Below, piece by piece: positions 25,519 to 33,668 of a stretch of DNA of 34,072 nucleotides (positions within the stretch are counted from its first letter, which is position 1; every line of letters begins with the position of its first letter). The notes beneath the pieces are model-generated. The model searched no databases, was not told the origin of the DNA, and saw only the letters and a program-made list of their open reading frames with translations. Origin of the DNA: Gluconacetobacter liquefaciens (lineage in GTDB: Bacteria > Pseudomonadota > Alphaproteobacteria > Acetobacterales > Acetobacteraceae); the NCBI RefSeq assembly GCF_003350405.1, contig NZ_QQAW01000008.1, forward strand, positions 162,868 to 196,939. The letters run 5' to 3'. A program made the position numbers and the translations under genes.

Positions 25519-25885
25519 GTGAACGGTATTGGATACAGGACGAGTTCACTATAAAGATTTTCAGGCTCGTGAGCATGCATGTTCTCGTACCAGCCCACTG
25601 CATTGAGGCGATGGTATAGGTCAGGTCGGACATCATGCCTTAACGGCGGCTGTAGGCAGCGAACTCCTTTTCGGCAAGAGGCGCCCCAGAGGGAGAGGAA
25701 TAATAGGGCGACGTGTAATAGTCCGCGAAATTCTTGGCATGGGCGTAGACGGTTGAGGTCGCTAATTTTTGACACCGTCCTTCGGTGTCACTGGTGACGG
25801 GAGCGTTAGCTCCTGAGTTAGCGCGAATCATCACGCAGACGTGAAACTCGACATTTTGTGTTTCCTGCACGGGATTTCAAGCAAC

Positions 25886-25906
25886 AAAAATCCGCCCATG
25901 AGGGCG
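25886..25906 (-). terminator. Possible rho-independent terminator (minus strand)
   Basis: On the minus strand CGCCC-TCAT-GGGCG forms a five-pair GC stem with a four-base loop, followed by GATTTTTG. It lies 35 bases downstream of the tRNA-3'-like sequence on the same strand, the arrangement expected after a real tRNA gene. Confidence 0.5.
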
Positions 25907-25940
25907 ACCTTTAATGTTTGATATCAAGAACTTGAACAAT

Positions 25941-25966
25941 TGTTGCGGGGTGGGATTTGAACCTAC
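25941..25966 (-). other. tRNA 3'-end-like sequence, possible attachment-site remnant
   Basis: The minus strand reads GTAGGTTCAAATCCCAC and then CCCGCAACA. This is like a tRNA T-arm (loop TTCAAAT, four of five stem pairs) and acceptor 3' strand of the kind seen in alphaproteobacterial initiator tRNAs. The rest of a tRNA is not present upstream. Partial tRNA ends of this sort are left where integrases recombine, but no integrase is seen here. Confidence 0.4.
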
Positions 25967-26109
25967 TTGAACGGGATGAAGTCATGGGGTATGTTTGAGG
26001 GTGTCACACAACTATCTACGGATAGATTAATATTTTTTACCAACTACTTACACCATTAAATGTGTTGACACTCTCTCCGCCATGCCTTCTAAGGCATTAA
26101 TTTTACAGA

Positions 26110-27018
26110 AAAAAATTTATAGGTTCCCGCCGTGTGTCACATGAGTGACGCCAAGCCTCCATTTTTGCCCGGACGTCGTCAAGGCTTATGAACCAGTGCG
26201 TGTTCAGACACTCGGCCCGGAATTTGTCGTTGAAGGACTCGATGAAACTGTTGTCGGTCGGCTTGCCTGGGCGGGAAAAATCGAGCACGCCTCCCCTTCT
26301 GATACGCCCATAGACCCAGATCCCGGCTGACAAACTCCGGATCCTGGTCGAGCCAGATACTTTTGGAATAACCTATCTATTCGCAGATCCGCTCCAGGGT
26401 CTGGGCGACATTCTCTCCGCGATAACTGAACCGGGGATCGGTAGCCAGCGAGAAACGGGAGAAGATGTCGATCACGGTCAGTATCCTGCGGTCCGTCGCA
26501 CGCCGGTCGTGAACACAATCCTTCGCCCAGCTATCATTGGCGTGTGTGTGCGTCGCCGGACAACGGTCCTCGCGCACTTTCGCCGTGACCCGATGCCTGG
26601 GCACCTTGTTGCGCAATTGCATACCCAACGCTTTGTAAAGACGATAGATCCGCTTCGGGTTAACCGCCCAGCCATCCCGCTGCAGCAGGAGATGAACGCG
26701 GCGATCGCCTTGTCGAGCGACAGGTCCGTCACGATCCATTTCAGCTTCGCGTTCTCATCTTCGAACTGCTGCAGCCGCTTCATCTCGGACGGCATCAGGC
26801 CCGCATATTTCTTCCGCTAGTTGTAGAACGTCGCATCCGAAATGCCTGCCTTCCGGCAGACCTCGGCGACAGGTGTGCCCCCTCCGCCTGCTTCAATACA
26901 AACGTGCTTTGCACCTCGGTGAACTTCGATGCCTTCATGAAACTCTCCTCGTCCCGCTTACGGGATCATACGTGAAAAATTCCAACTCAAAATGGCTGTG
27001 TTTTCGGGGGGCACGTCA
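26110..27018 (-). mobile_element. Degenerate IS3-family element (IS407-like)
   Basis: Minus-strand remnant of a second, unrelated IS3-family element. OrfA starts at 26939 (MKASKFTEVQSTFVLKQ), is out of frame within a G-rich run, and has TAG where YNWRKKY needs TGG. OrfB follows in pieces: KRIYRLYKALGMQLRNK, FSRFSLATDPRFSYRGE, a stop after ERICE, then FSRPGKPTDNSFIESFN and HWFISLDDVRAKMEAWR, after which the family match ends at about 26135. One end (TGACGTGCCCCCCGAAAA on the minus strand, ending at 27018) looks like a terminal repeat; the other is lost. Not able to move. Confidence 0.82.
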
Positions 27019-27061
27019 TATACCCAGTCGGCCAACGATATTACAAAGTTCGGCAAGAGAC

Positions 27062-27095
27062 GGCCCTCCAGCATGCTTCGGTCGAATGGAGGGCC
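27062..27095. promoter_or_regulatory. Hairpin with perfect 9-bp arms upstream of the MarR-like gene
   Basis: GGCCCTCCA (27062-27070) and TGGAGGGCC (27087-27095) are perfect inverted repeats around a 16-base spacer. The second arm ends 29 bases before the preferred GTG start and 15 bases before the Shine-Dalgarno sequence. It could be an operator for self-regulation or a leader hairpin. Confidence 0.45.
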
Positions 27096-27124
27096 AATTT
27101 GGAGCGGATGGGAGAGAAAGCAAC

Positions 27125-27709
27125 GTGCCGAAACGTCTTCCCGAAGACTCACATGGCAAGAAACAGGCGGAGGATCGCTCCGACTTGCAGGCCACCGAAG
27201 CGACGCGATCCTATATCGTGTCCTCCTCCCATCTGGCGACACCGGGAAGCGAGGATCTGAGCGAATTCGAGTTCGCATTGACGGTCGTCAATCACGCCTT
27301 CCAGCGTTGGGTCGCCCGCGGCATGACGGCGGCCGGCCTTCCGGAACTTTCGCCTCTTGATGGCCTGATCCTTCATGCGGTCCATCATCGGGAAAGAGAG
27401 AAGAGCATCTCCGATCTTCTGCTGACACTCAATCTCTCCGAACGGCACTACTTGAACTACGCAATGAAGAAGCTCGATGAACTCGGTCTGATAACGCGGC
27501 GAAAACAGGGGAAGGAGGTTTTCGTCAGCGCGACGGAAAAAGGACGGACCGCATGCGCGGAATACGCACGCTTGCGCCGCTTCTGCCTTCTCGAGCTCAT
27601 TCCGTCCGATCGAAAGGTCGCTGGTGTTCCAATCAGCGATCTGGCAAAGGCCCTGCGCGTCCTCACAGGACTGTATGAACAGGCGTCACGGTCGGCGGCG
27701 TCTCTGTAG
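27125..27709 (+). CDS. MarR-like winged-helix regulator
   Basis: DNA-binding regulator of 194 residues from GTG 27125, which follows GGAGAG (27111-27116) by eight bases. An upstream frame reaches 26873 but crosses IS debris, so a longer protein is unlikely. After a variable N-terminus there is a dimerisation region (FALTVVNHAFQRWVARGM) and a winged helix (KSISDLLLTLNLSERHYLNYAMKKLDELGLI, wing RRKQGKEVFVSATEKG). It seems to belong to the MarR-related group often found beside KipI/KipA genes; I recall this from gene neighbourhoods and could not check it. It converges on the biotin/5-oxoprolinase-like operon with only four bases between the stops, and probably regulates it. Confidence 0.85.
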   Translation: MPKRLPEDSHGKKQAEDRSDLQATEATRSYIVSSSHLATPGSEDLSEFEFALTVVNHAFQRWVARGMTAAGLPELSPLDGLILHAVHHREREKSISDLLLTLNLSERHYLNYAMKKLDELGLITRRKQGKEVFVSATEKGRTACAEYARLRRFCLLELIPSDRKVAGVPISDLAKALRVLTGLYEQASRSAASL

Positions 27710-27713
27710 GCCA

Positions 27714-28103
27714 TCACCTTGGTGCGGCACCTGTCAGGGTGAACAGAACGTCTCCATATCCGACGACGATGCCGTCTTCACGGAGCGCGGGACCAAGCCA
27801 TCCGTCCATCGGCGCGATCACGGAAACCCGAACGGGATCGATATCAATATATCCAAGGATGTCACCAGCTTCGACACGACGATCGGTTGGTAAACCTACA
27901 GATCGGAATCGTCCCATTTCGGGGCTTCTCACCGGCTGGCATGACGCCGTGTCGCCGCCGGGCGACACGGAGGAACGCTGGTCGGCCTCCCGCCCGTACG
28001 GCTGAAGCCGCAATTCCAGCGTCTGGTCGCCATCGCGTATAGCAAGCGAGACGATATCCGCCCGCCGCATCATTGCGATAAGGCTTTCAATACGATCGAG
28101 CAT
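27714..28103 (-). CDS. Biotinyl/lipoyl-domain-like protein without the modified lysine
   Basis: Protein of 129 residues shaped like a short biotin carboxyl carrier protein. The N-terminal helix (MLDRIESLIAMMRRADIVSLAI) resembles that of the true carrier encoded two genes upstream. The C-terminal half has the beta-hairpins of a lipoyl/biotinyl domain (VEAGDILGYIDI, APMDGWLGPAL, GDVLFTLTG). Where carriers have the biotinylated Lys in EAMKM, this has no lysine; the region contains none at all. It cannot be biotinylated in the usual way and may be structural or a decoy. It is the last gene of the operon, two bases after the biotin carboxylase. Confidence 0.78.
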   Translation of the reverse strand: MLDRIESLIAMMRRADIVSLAIRDGDQTLELRLQPYGREADQRSSVSPGGDTASCQPVRSPEMGRFRSVGLPTDRRVEAGDILGYIDIDPVRVSVIAPMDGWLGPALREDGIVVGYGDVLFTLTGAAPR

Positions 28104-28105
28104 GG

Positions 28106-29464
28106 TTATTCTGGCCTGACTTCGTATAGAAAAGTCTCGAGGTAATGGACGCTCACGCCCCCCGTCCGGAATCCCGACGCCCCCAAAATCCGCCTGTGCA
28201 AAGGAACGAGGGTACTGATACCCTCGATATGAGTCTCGGAAAGGGCCGCGTCCATGCGCATCAACGCATCGTCGCGATCCGTTCCATGAACGATCAGCTT
28301 GGCAACGAGCGAATCATACTGCGCGGGGACGCGATAGCCGGCTTCAAGATGCGTATCCACCCGCACCCCAGGCCCACCCGGTGCATGCCATGCCGTCACC
28401 ATTCCCGGTGATGGACGGAAATCCTCCGGGTTCTCGGCATTGATTCTGCATTCAATGGCGTGTCCGCTTACGCGAACGTCCTCCTGGAGGAGCGACAGCG
28501 GGCACCCCATTGCAACCCGCAACTGCTCCCGCACCAGATCAATGCCCGTCGTCATTTCCGTGACCGGATGCTCGACCTGCAAGCGCGTATTCATCTCTAT
28601 GAAGGCGAACGTGTCGTTTTCATAGAGAAACTCGAACGTCCCCGCTCCCTCGTAGCCCATAGCCGCACAGGCGCGCGCACAGGCATCACCGAGTGCAGCA
28701 AGACGATCCTCCGCGATCCCTACCGGGGGGGCCTCCTCGATGAGTTTCTGATGCCGGCGCTGAACGGAGCAATCCCGTGCACCGAGCCAAATCGCGTTTC
28801 CGAAACGATCCGCCATGACCTGGATCTCAATATGGCGGGGCTCCTCGAGGAATCGTTCCACATAGACCACAGGATTACCGAAAGCCCGCAAGGCTTCCTC
28901 TCGCGCGGCATCGATAGCGGGCAGCAGGTCGGCCTCGCGGTGCACGACGCGCATGCCGCGCCCCCCACCTCCGCCAGACGCCTTGACGATCAGCGGATAG
29001 CCAACGCATGCGCCGGCGCGCGACGCCTCGGCCGGATCTTCGGGCAGCGCGCCGTCAGAACCAGGCAGGCACGGAATGCCGCTACGCTGCATCTCGTGCC
29101 GGGCACTGATCTTGTCGCCCATCAACCGCATAATGCGCGCGGATGGCCCGACCAGGATCAGGCCGGCCTCTTCCACCGCCTCGGCGAAAGCGGCATTCTC
29201 CGATAGGAACCCATAGCCGGGATGAATTGCATCTGCACCGGTGAGACGGGCGGCCCGCAGAATGCGCGATCCGTCGAGGTAGGACAGCGCGGCCGATGCG
29301 GGACCGATGCAAACGGTCTGATTCATCAGGCGCAGATGGGCCAGATCGGCGTCGACGTCGGAATGAACGCCAACCGTTTCAAGGCCAAGCAACCGGCAGG
29401 CCCGTGCGATCCGCAGGGCGATCTCACCCCTGTTGGCAATCAGGACACGCCGGATCTCACGCAT
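28106..29464 (-). CDS. accC: Biotin carboxylase
   Basis: ATP-dependent carboxylation of carrier-bound biotin by bicarbonate. From ATG 29464 it has 452 residues, as expected for AccC. It has the N-terminal fold (RRVLIANRGEIALRIARA), Lys161 and the glycine-rich ATP-grasp loop at 164-170 (KASGGGGGRGMR), and later motifs RDCSVQRRHQKLIEEAP, FIEMNTRLQVEHPVTE and HAIECRINAENP. The start overlaps the carrier gene by eight bases. An upstream in-frame start would run into that gene. Lying within a pxp-like operon rather than with accA/accD, it probably serves a dedicated carboxylase; the symbol denotes the family. A separate fatty-acid accC is likely elsewhere. Confidence 0.95.
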   Translation of the reverse strand: MREIRRVLIANRGEIALRIARACRLLGLETVGVHSDVDADLAHLRLMNQTVCIGPASAALSYLDGSRILRAARLTGADAIHPGYGFLSENAAFAEAVEEAGLILVGPSARIMRLMGDKISARHEMQRSGIPCLPGSDGALPEDPAEASRAGACVGYPLIVKASGGGGGRGMRVVHREADLLPAIDAAREEALRAFGNPVVYVERFLEEPRHIEIQVMADRFGNAIWLGARDCSVQRRHQKLIEEAPPVGIAEDRLAALGDACARACAAMGYEGAGTFEFLYENDTFAFIEMNTRLQVEHPVTEMTTGIDLVREQLRVAMGCPLSLLQEDVRVSGHAIECRINAENPEDFRPSPGMVTAWHAPGGPGVRVDTHLEAGYRVPAQYDSLVAKLIVHGTDRDDALMRMDAALSETHIEGISTLVPLHRRILGASGFRTGGVSVHYLETFLYEVRPE

Positions 29465-29894
29465 CGATCGGTTCCACTTCGAACAGCGCCACACCCGGCG
29501 AGACGACGTCTCCATCTTTCATCAGAACACGCATCACACGAAAGGCATACTCCGCCTCGATCTTCGAAAGCATCTTCATGGCCTCGACGACACAAAGCGG
29601 GTCGCCGGCCTTCACCAAGCTTCCGACGTCAACCAGGGGCGGCGCATGTGGCGCATCCGAGCGGTAGAACACGCCATGCATTGAAGAATGGATGAACCTG
29701 GGCGCAGTGATGTCCCGACACTCTTTCAACGGCTCGACCATGTCCGGAGAGTCCGCACCTACCCCCATCGTGCCGGACCGCGCGTCGGCGACAAGACGAA
29801 TCGCTTCGCCTCTTGCCTCGTAAGCAAGTTCCGCGATGCCGAGCGATTGCATCTTCGCCATGAGGTTTTCGAGTCGTTTTATATCGATTGGCAT
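29457..29894 (-). CDS. accB: Biotin carboxyl carrier protein
   Basis: Carrier of 145 residues, typical AccB size. It has an N-terminal helical region, a short linker, and a C-terminal biotinyl domain with the modification motif EAMKM; the biotinylated residue is Lys107. The thumb-like segment characteristic of AccB (IHSSMHGVFYRSDAPHAPP) precedes the domain. It overlaps the biotin carboxylase gene by eight bases and lies nine bases after the PxpA gene. As for the carboxylase, the partner may be the PxpB/PxpC pair here rather than acetyl-CoA carboxyltransferase. Needs biotin ligase from elsewhere. Confidence 0.95.
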   Translation of the reverse strand: MPIDIKRLENLMAKMQSLGIAELAYEARGEAIRLVADARSGTMGVGADSPDMVEPLKECRDITAPRFIHSSMHGVFYRSDAPHAPPLVDVGSLVKAGDPLCVVEAMKMLSKIEAEYAFRVMRVLMKDGDVVSPGVALFEVEPIDA

Positions 29895-29903
29895 GGCGAT
29901 CGT

Positions 29904-30668
29904 TCAGTGCAGTGACCTAAGCGGAATTCCGGCGTCCTCAAGGACACACCGCACCTTACGCGCAACCCGCACGGCATCTACGGAATCTCCATGAACGCAA
30001 ATGGTATCGATCGGTGTGGGCAACATACGGCCCGAGACAGTCTCGATCGCGCCCGCCTTGACCATGCGTACCACACGATCCGCTATGACGGCGGGATCAT
30101 GCAGAAGAGCTCCCGGCTCCCGACGCGAAAGAAGGTGCCCGTCCTCTGCATAGCCACGGTCGGCAAATATCTCGGAATGGACGGTTACCCCCCCGTCCCG
30201 CGCAAGTCGTTCGAGCGCACTGCGCGCGATCGCCACGATCGACAGCGATGCATCCACCGCGCGCGTCGCCGCGATAATGGCGGATGCGACGCCCTCATCA
30301 TGCTCAGCCATGTTGGCCAGAGCACCGTGGATCTTCACATAACGTGCCCGATGCCGCGAATAGGCGGCCATCGCCATCGCAGCACCGATCTGATAGGCGA
30401 CCAGCCGCTCGATCTCGCCAACAGAAAACGGCATGACACGACGGCCGAATCCCCACAGGTCCGGGAAGCCGGGATGCGCCCCGACGGCAACGCCGCGTTC
30501 CCGCGCCATGCACATCGTCGCGTGCATGATCTCCGGATCTCCGCCATGCAGACCGCAGGCGACGTTCGCCGAGGTCACGATATCAAGCAATGCCACATCG
30601 TCGCCGATACGATAGGCGCCAAAGCCCTCACCGAGATCAGCATTGAGATCGACCGTACGGATCGACAT
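29904..30668 (-). CDS. pxpA: 5-oxoprolinase subunit PxpA (LamB/YcsF family)
   Basis: Protein of 254 residues in the LamB/YcsF family, subunit A of the prokaryotic 5-oxoprolinase, which turns 5-oxoproline into glutamate using ATP. The family signatures are clear: VDLNADLGEGFG at the N-terminus, SANVACGLHGGDP, GVAVGAHPGFPD, VKIHGAL, and IFADRGYAEDGHLLSR with TICVHGD near the C-terminus. It follows PxpC by 12 bases. In most operons PxpA lies with PxpB and PxpC, as here. The presence of biotin enzymes in the same operon raises the chance of a related lactam or amide substrate instead of 5-oxoproline. Confidence 0.95.
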   Translation of the reverse strand: MSIRTVDLNADLGEGFGAYRIGDDVALLDIVTSANVACGLHGGDPEIMHATMCMARERGVAVGAHPGFPDLWGFGRRVMPFSVGEIERLVAYQIGAAMAMAAYSRHRARYVKIHGALANMAEHDEGVASAIIAATRAVDASLSIVAIARSALERLARDGGVTVHSEIFADRGYAEDGHLLSRREPGALLHDPAVIADRVVRMVKAGAIETVSGRMLPTPIDTICVHGDSVDAVRVARKVRCVLEDAGIPLRSLH

Positions 30669-30680
30669 GTATGGTTCCTT

Positions 30681-31652
30681 TCAGTCCAACAGTCCGCCAC
30701 GCAACCGCTCAACGTCCGCTTCCAGGCAGTCGAGGGCACGCGCCTCTTCGCGCAGGACCGCGATGGCGCCGGCCTCGTCGACCGGAACGAACCGTACGCT
30801 TCCGCCGATGGCGGTCTGTGCCAAAAGACGAAGATCAGACTCGATCACCGTCGCGATCTTCGGGTACCCCCCACAGGTATTGGCGTCTGCCATCTGAATG
30901 ATCGGCATACCGTCCGGGGGCACCTGAACCGTGCCGGGAACGATTCCGTGCGACATGAGGGTAAGTGGCCGCGACAGCCGCAAAGCATCCCGGCCATCCA
31001 TCCGAAATCCAGTGCGATTGGCCCGGGGTGTGACCTGCCATGCCAGTTCACCGAACGCCGTGCGCGACGCCGAAGTGAAGGCTTCATGTTCGGCGGCTGG
31101 CAGGACGCGTAGCACGGTATGATCGTCCTCGGGCAACACGGCGCCACGGACCAGGCCGAAACCACCGTTGCCTGGCGGAGGAACGGAAGAGCATCCTGCC
31201 TTCAGACGTCGCCCCTTCTCTGGCGCGCGCCCATCGACGCCGCCGAAGCCACCCTTCAGATCGGTTCCACGCGCGCCAAGCACGACCGGAACGTCGAGAC
31301 CACCCCGAATCCCGAAATAGGCCCACGCACCGCAGGTCGGGGCTGGAACAACGAGGACCTGCCCGGCCTCGGCAGTCATCGCCCAGTTCGACGGGATCGG
31401 ACGTCCGTCGAGTTGCGCGGCACACGATGCGCCGGTCAGGGAAAAGGCTGTCCGCTCGACGAATCGTGCGCGAAAGGGGAAAAACGCGATTTCAAGGGCC
31501 GCGGCATCGCGCGCATTTCCCAGGAGGATGTTCGCGTGCGCAATGGCAAGCCTGTCCATCGCGCCGCCTCGCGACACGCCCATATGAAGGGCATGCGGGC
31601 GGCCGAAATCCTGAATCGTATTCAGGGCGGAGGTCGAAAGGATCTCGATCAT
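30681..31652 (-). CDS. pxpC: 5-oxoprolinase subunit PxpC / biotin-dependent carboxyltransferase family
   Basis: KipA-family protein of 323 residues, homologous to subunit C of 5-oxoprolinase and to part of the carboxyltransferase domain of urea carboxylase. Signatures are TIQDFGRPHALHMGVSRGGAMD near the N-terminus, GASCAAQLDGRPI, YFGIRGGLDVPVVLGARGTD and, toward the end, VQVPPDGMPIIQMADANTCGGYPKIATV. The start overlaps the PxpB stop by four bases (ATGA), so the two subunits are made together, as they form one complex. With AccB and AccC beside it, it could act as a biotin-dependent carboxyltransferase; this is inference. Confidence 0.94.
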   Translation of the reverse strand: MIEILSTSALNTIQDFGRPHALHMGVSRGGAMDRLAIAHANILLGNARDAAALEIAFFPFRARFVERTAFSLTGASCAAQLDGRPIPSNWAMTAEAGQVLVVPAPTCGAWAYFGIRGGLDVPVVLGARGTDLKGGFGGVDGRAPEKGRRLKAGCSSVPPPGNGGFGLVRGAVLPEDDHTVLRVLPAAEHEAFTSASRTAFGELAWQVTPRANRTGFRMDGRDALRLSRPLTLMSHGIVPGTVQVPPDGMPIIQMADANTCGGYPKIATVIESDLRLLAQTAIGGSVRFVPVDEAGAIAVLREEARALDCLEADVERLRGGLLD

Positions 31653-32293
31653 GCGACCGGATCGAACCGAACGACATCACCCATCCGCAAAAGGCATGGC
31701 TCGTCGCGATGTACATCGAAGAGAATGCTCTCGGTCGCGCCCACCATGTGCCAGCCTGACGGCGCGTCACAAGGCATCACCCCCGCATGCCCGCCGCCTA
31801 GGATCACGGCGCCCCGGGGCACATGCACACGCGGCGTATCGCGCCGCGGCACGCATAAGCGACCGTCCAGCCCGGTAAGATAGACGAAACCCGGCATCGC
31901 GCCGATCGCCGCCACGCGATAGATGCCGGCCGCGTGCACTGCAATTGTCTCGCGCACGGAAAGGCCTGCCTGCGCCGCAACGTCGGCCAGATCCTCGCCC
32001 AGCGCACCGCCATACGCGACCTGGATGCGTACCTCGCGTGTAGGCACAGCAACGTCCGTCGCAGCCTCCCACGCCTCCGCGATGACATCGCGAATGGCTC
32101 CCGGCCCGGTGTGAAGCCCATCGAATCCCACCAGAAGGTTATTAACGCCGGGAATTGCCGAAATGACATGCTGATGGCGCTCTACCGCCCGTGCAGTCAC
32201 CCAAATACGTCTCTGGGCGGCATCATCGAATCCGCCATGGGCGATGTCGCACAGCAACGCAGTCGCCCCGGCCAGATGAAAGCGCATCTTCAT
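31649..32293 (-). CDS. pxpB: 5-oxoprolinase subunit PxpB (KipI family)
   Basis: KipI-family protein of 214 residues from ATG 32293, the start that overlaps the MFS stop as ATGA; longer upstream frames lie within the MFS gene. Signatures include the mid-region VQVAYGGALGEDLADVAAQAG, AIGAMPGFVYLTGL, VPRRDTPRVHVPRGAVILGG and, near the end, GWHMVGATE. Members are subunit B of 5-oxoprolinase, inhibit histidine kinase KinA in Bacillus (KipI), or form a domain in urea carboxylase and allophanate hydrolase. The coupling to PxpC supports the enzyme role. Confidence 0.94.
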   Translation of the reverse strand: MKMRFHLAGATALLCDIAHGGFDDAAQRRIWVTARAVERHQHVISAIPGVNNLLVGFDGLHTGPGAIRDVIAEAWEAATDVAVPTREVRIQVAYGGALGEDLADVAAQAGLSVRETIAVHAAGIYRVAAIGAMPGFVYLTGLDGRLCVPRRDTPRVHVPRGAVILGGGHAGVMPCDAPSGWHMVGATESILFDVHRDEPCLLRMGDVVRFDPVA

Positions 32294-33645
32294 GGGACCA
32301 ACTCCTCCCAGCCTTGCCCACGACACCGATCCGATACCCGGGAGACGGGTGGCTCCTGCGAGCGACCCAGAAGCACCAGTAGAGCGACAAGCCCGATGGG
32401 ACTGGCCAGCATGGTCGTGAAGGCCGGAAGCAGGAGCCAGCCGGTATGATCGATCGACCACTCCATGACCGGTTGGGCCAGACCACCGAACACGGACACA
32501 GCCATCGTATAGAGCATGCCGAACAACAGGGACCGCCGCTCAGCCGGAATGGCGCGCAGGATCGTCATGATCGAAATCGCCGAGGTGATACCCGAAAGCC
32601 AATACGTAACTGAATTCAAAAGCAGCAGCGTCGGAAGCGACGGATGGCGGATGCAAATAAGATAAACGGGCAGGACGGAAAGTTCCGTCGCGATGATCGT
32701 ACCGAGTAATATTAGACGCCGTGACACCCGGTGATAGAGCGCGATGCCCGTGATCATCGCCGCCAGCCCTGCGGCAATGCCGACAGTCATGGCAACCAGA
32801 GAGGTGAAAGCCGTCGCGTGAAGCTGGCCCATGGCATAGCTGACGCCAAAGCTACGTACATAGGTCGCCAGTGCGGATGCGGAGACGACGCACAGAATGA
32901 GCGCGGCCGTCGTCCATGAAAATACATCGGCCCCTTCATTCGACGCCGAAAGGTTCTTCATTCGGACAGGCGCCGCGCCGACCCGATCTTGAGGTCGGAT
33001 AGCTTGCCCGACCCTCAGGCGAAGACCGATGACGGCCACCAGACTGCCGATCAGGAACGGCAGGCGCCAGCCCCAGTCGGCCAGAGCGCCCTCCGGGAAA
33101 AGCACAGACACCAGCGTACCGACCAGAGCGGCGACGAGTGATGCAACATACTGGGTGATATACTGCATCGTCGCGTTCGCGACCTGGCGCCGACCCGTCG
33201 ACGTCGCATACAGCATCTGCGTTGCGGGTCCGATCTCGCCTCCCTCGGCAAACCCCTGGATCGCGCGAAACACGAACACCATGATCGGTGCCAGCATTCC
33301 AATCCGCCGCGCTCCGGGCAGCAGGACGAAGCCGAGCGACGCCATGCCCATCAAAAGGAACGTCAGGACCAGGACCGGCATCTCGCCGCGCTTCGCCGCC
33401 ATACGCCCCATGACAAAGGCGCCAAGCGGCCGAAACAGAAAGCCCGAGCCAAACGCGATCAGCGCCGGCAGAAGCGTATGGCTGCCAGGGCCAAGGTCGA
33501 AAAATGTCGTACCTATGAAAGGTGCAAAAAAAACGTAAAGGACGAAATTGTAATATTCAAGACCGTTTCCCATGCTCAAGGAAACGACGCGCGAAATCTC
33601 CCGTTTCCGGCACATGCTGGCATCGTCAGGAAAGGAATATCGCAT
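32290..33645 (-). CDS. MFS transporter, metabolite:H+ symporter type
   Basis: Twelve-segment permease of 451 residues from ATG 33645, which follows a strong GAGGGGG; a longer frame to 33807 would overlap the receptor fragment. The N-terminal MGNGLEYYNFVLYVFFAPF, the loop GRMAAKRGEMPVLV and the GFAEGGEIGPATQML segment place it in the metabolite:H+ symporter group (proline/betaine, dicarboxylate, shikimate carriers). First gene of the set C operon, overlapping PxpB by four bases, so it likely imports the compound processed by the operon, for instance 5-oxoproline or a related lactam or acid. It lies 23 bases after the receptor remnant. Confidence 0.91.
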   Translation of the reverse strand: MRYSFPDDASMCRKREISRVVSLSMGNGLEYYNFVLYVFFAPFIGTTFFDLGPGSHTLLPALIAFGSGFLFRPLGAFVMGRMAAKRGEMPVLVLTFLLMGMASLGFVLLPGARRIGMLAPIMVFVFRAIQGFAEGGEIGPATQMLYATSTGRRQVANATMQYITQYVASLVAALVGTLVSVLFPEGALADWGWRLPFLIGSLVAVIGLRLRVGQAIRPQDRVGAAPVRMKNLSASNEGADVFSWTTAALILCVVSASALATYVRSFGVSYAMGQLHATAFTSLVAMTVGIAAGLAAMITGIALYHRVSRRLILLGTIIATELSVLPVYLICIRHPSLPTLLLLNSVTYWLSGITSAISIMTILRAIPAERRSLLFGMLYTMAVSVFGGLAQPVMEWSIDHTGWLLLPAFTTMLASPIGLVALLVLLGRSQEPPVSRVSDRCRGQGWEELVP

Positions 33646-33668
33646 CGCCGCCCCCTCGCCAGCCTGCT

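Larger units (their letters stand above)
25519..26109. other. Gene-poor AT-rich stretch with hairpins
   Basis: About 590 bases without a gene I recognise. A minus-strand open frame at 25640-25870 ends NFADYYTSPYYSSPSG and so on; it matches no family I know and may be a fragment. At 25771-25813 three inverted repeats follow one another: GACACCG-TCCTT-CGGTGTC, TCAC-TG-GTGA and GGAGC-GTTA-GCTCC. Further right lie a possible terminator and a tRNA-3'-like sequence, described separately. From 25980 the composition is clearly richer in A+T than the flanking genes. Confidence 0.5.

Noticed and set aside
25640-25870. Minus-strand frame of 76 residues as a gene
   Set aside because: No family match, no ribosome-binding site seen, and it crosses the cluster of inverted repeats; listed only as content of the gene-poor stretch.
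25941-26015. Complete tRNA gene
   Set aside because: No 5' acceptor strand, D-arm or anticodon arm could be placed ahead of the T-arm-like sequence.
26873-27124. Long N-terminal extension of the MarR-like protein
   Set aside because: It would be read through the end of a degenerate IS and has no ribosome-binding site; the GTG at 27125 has one.
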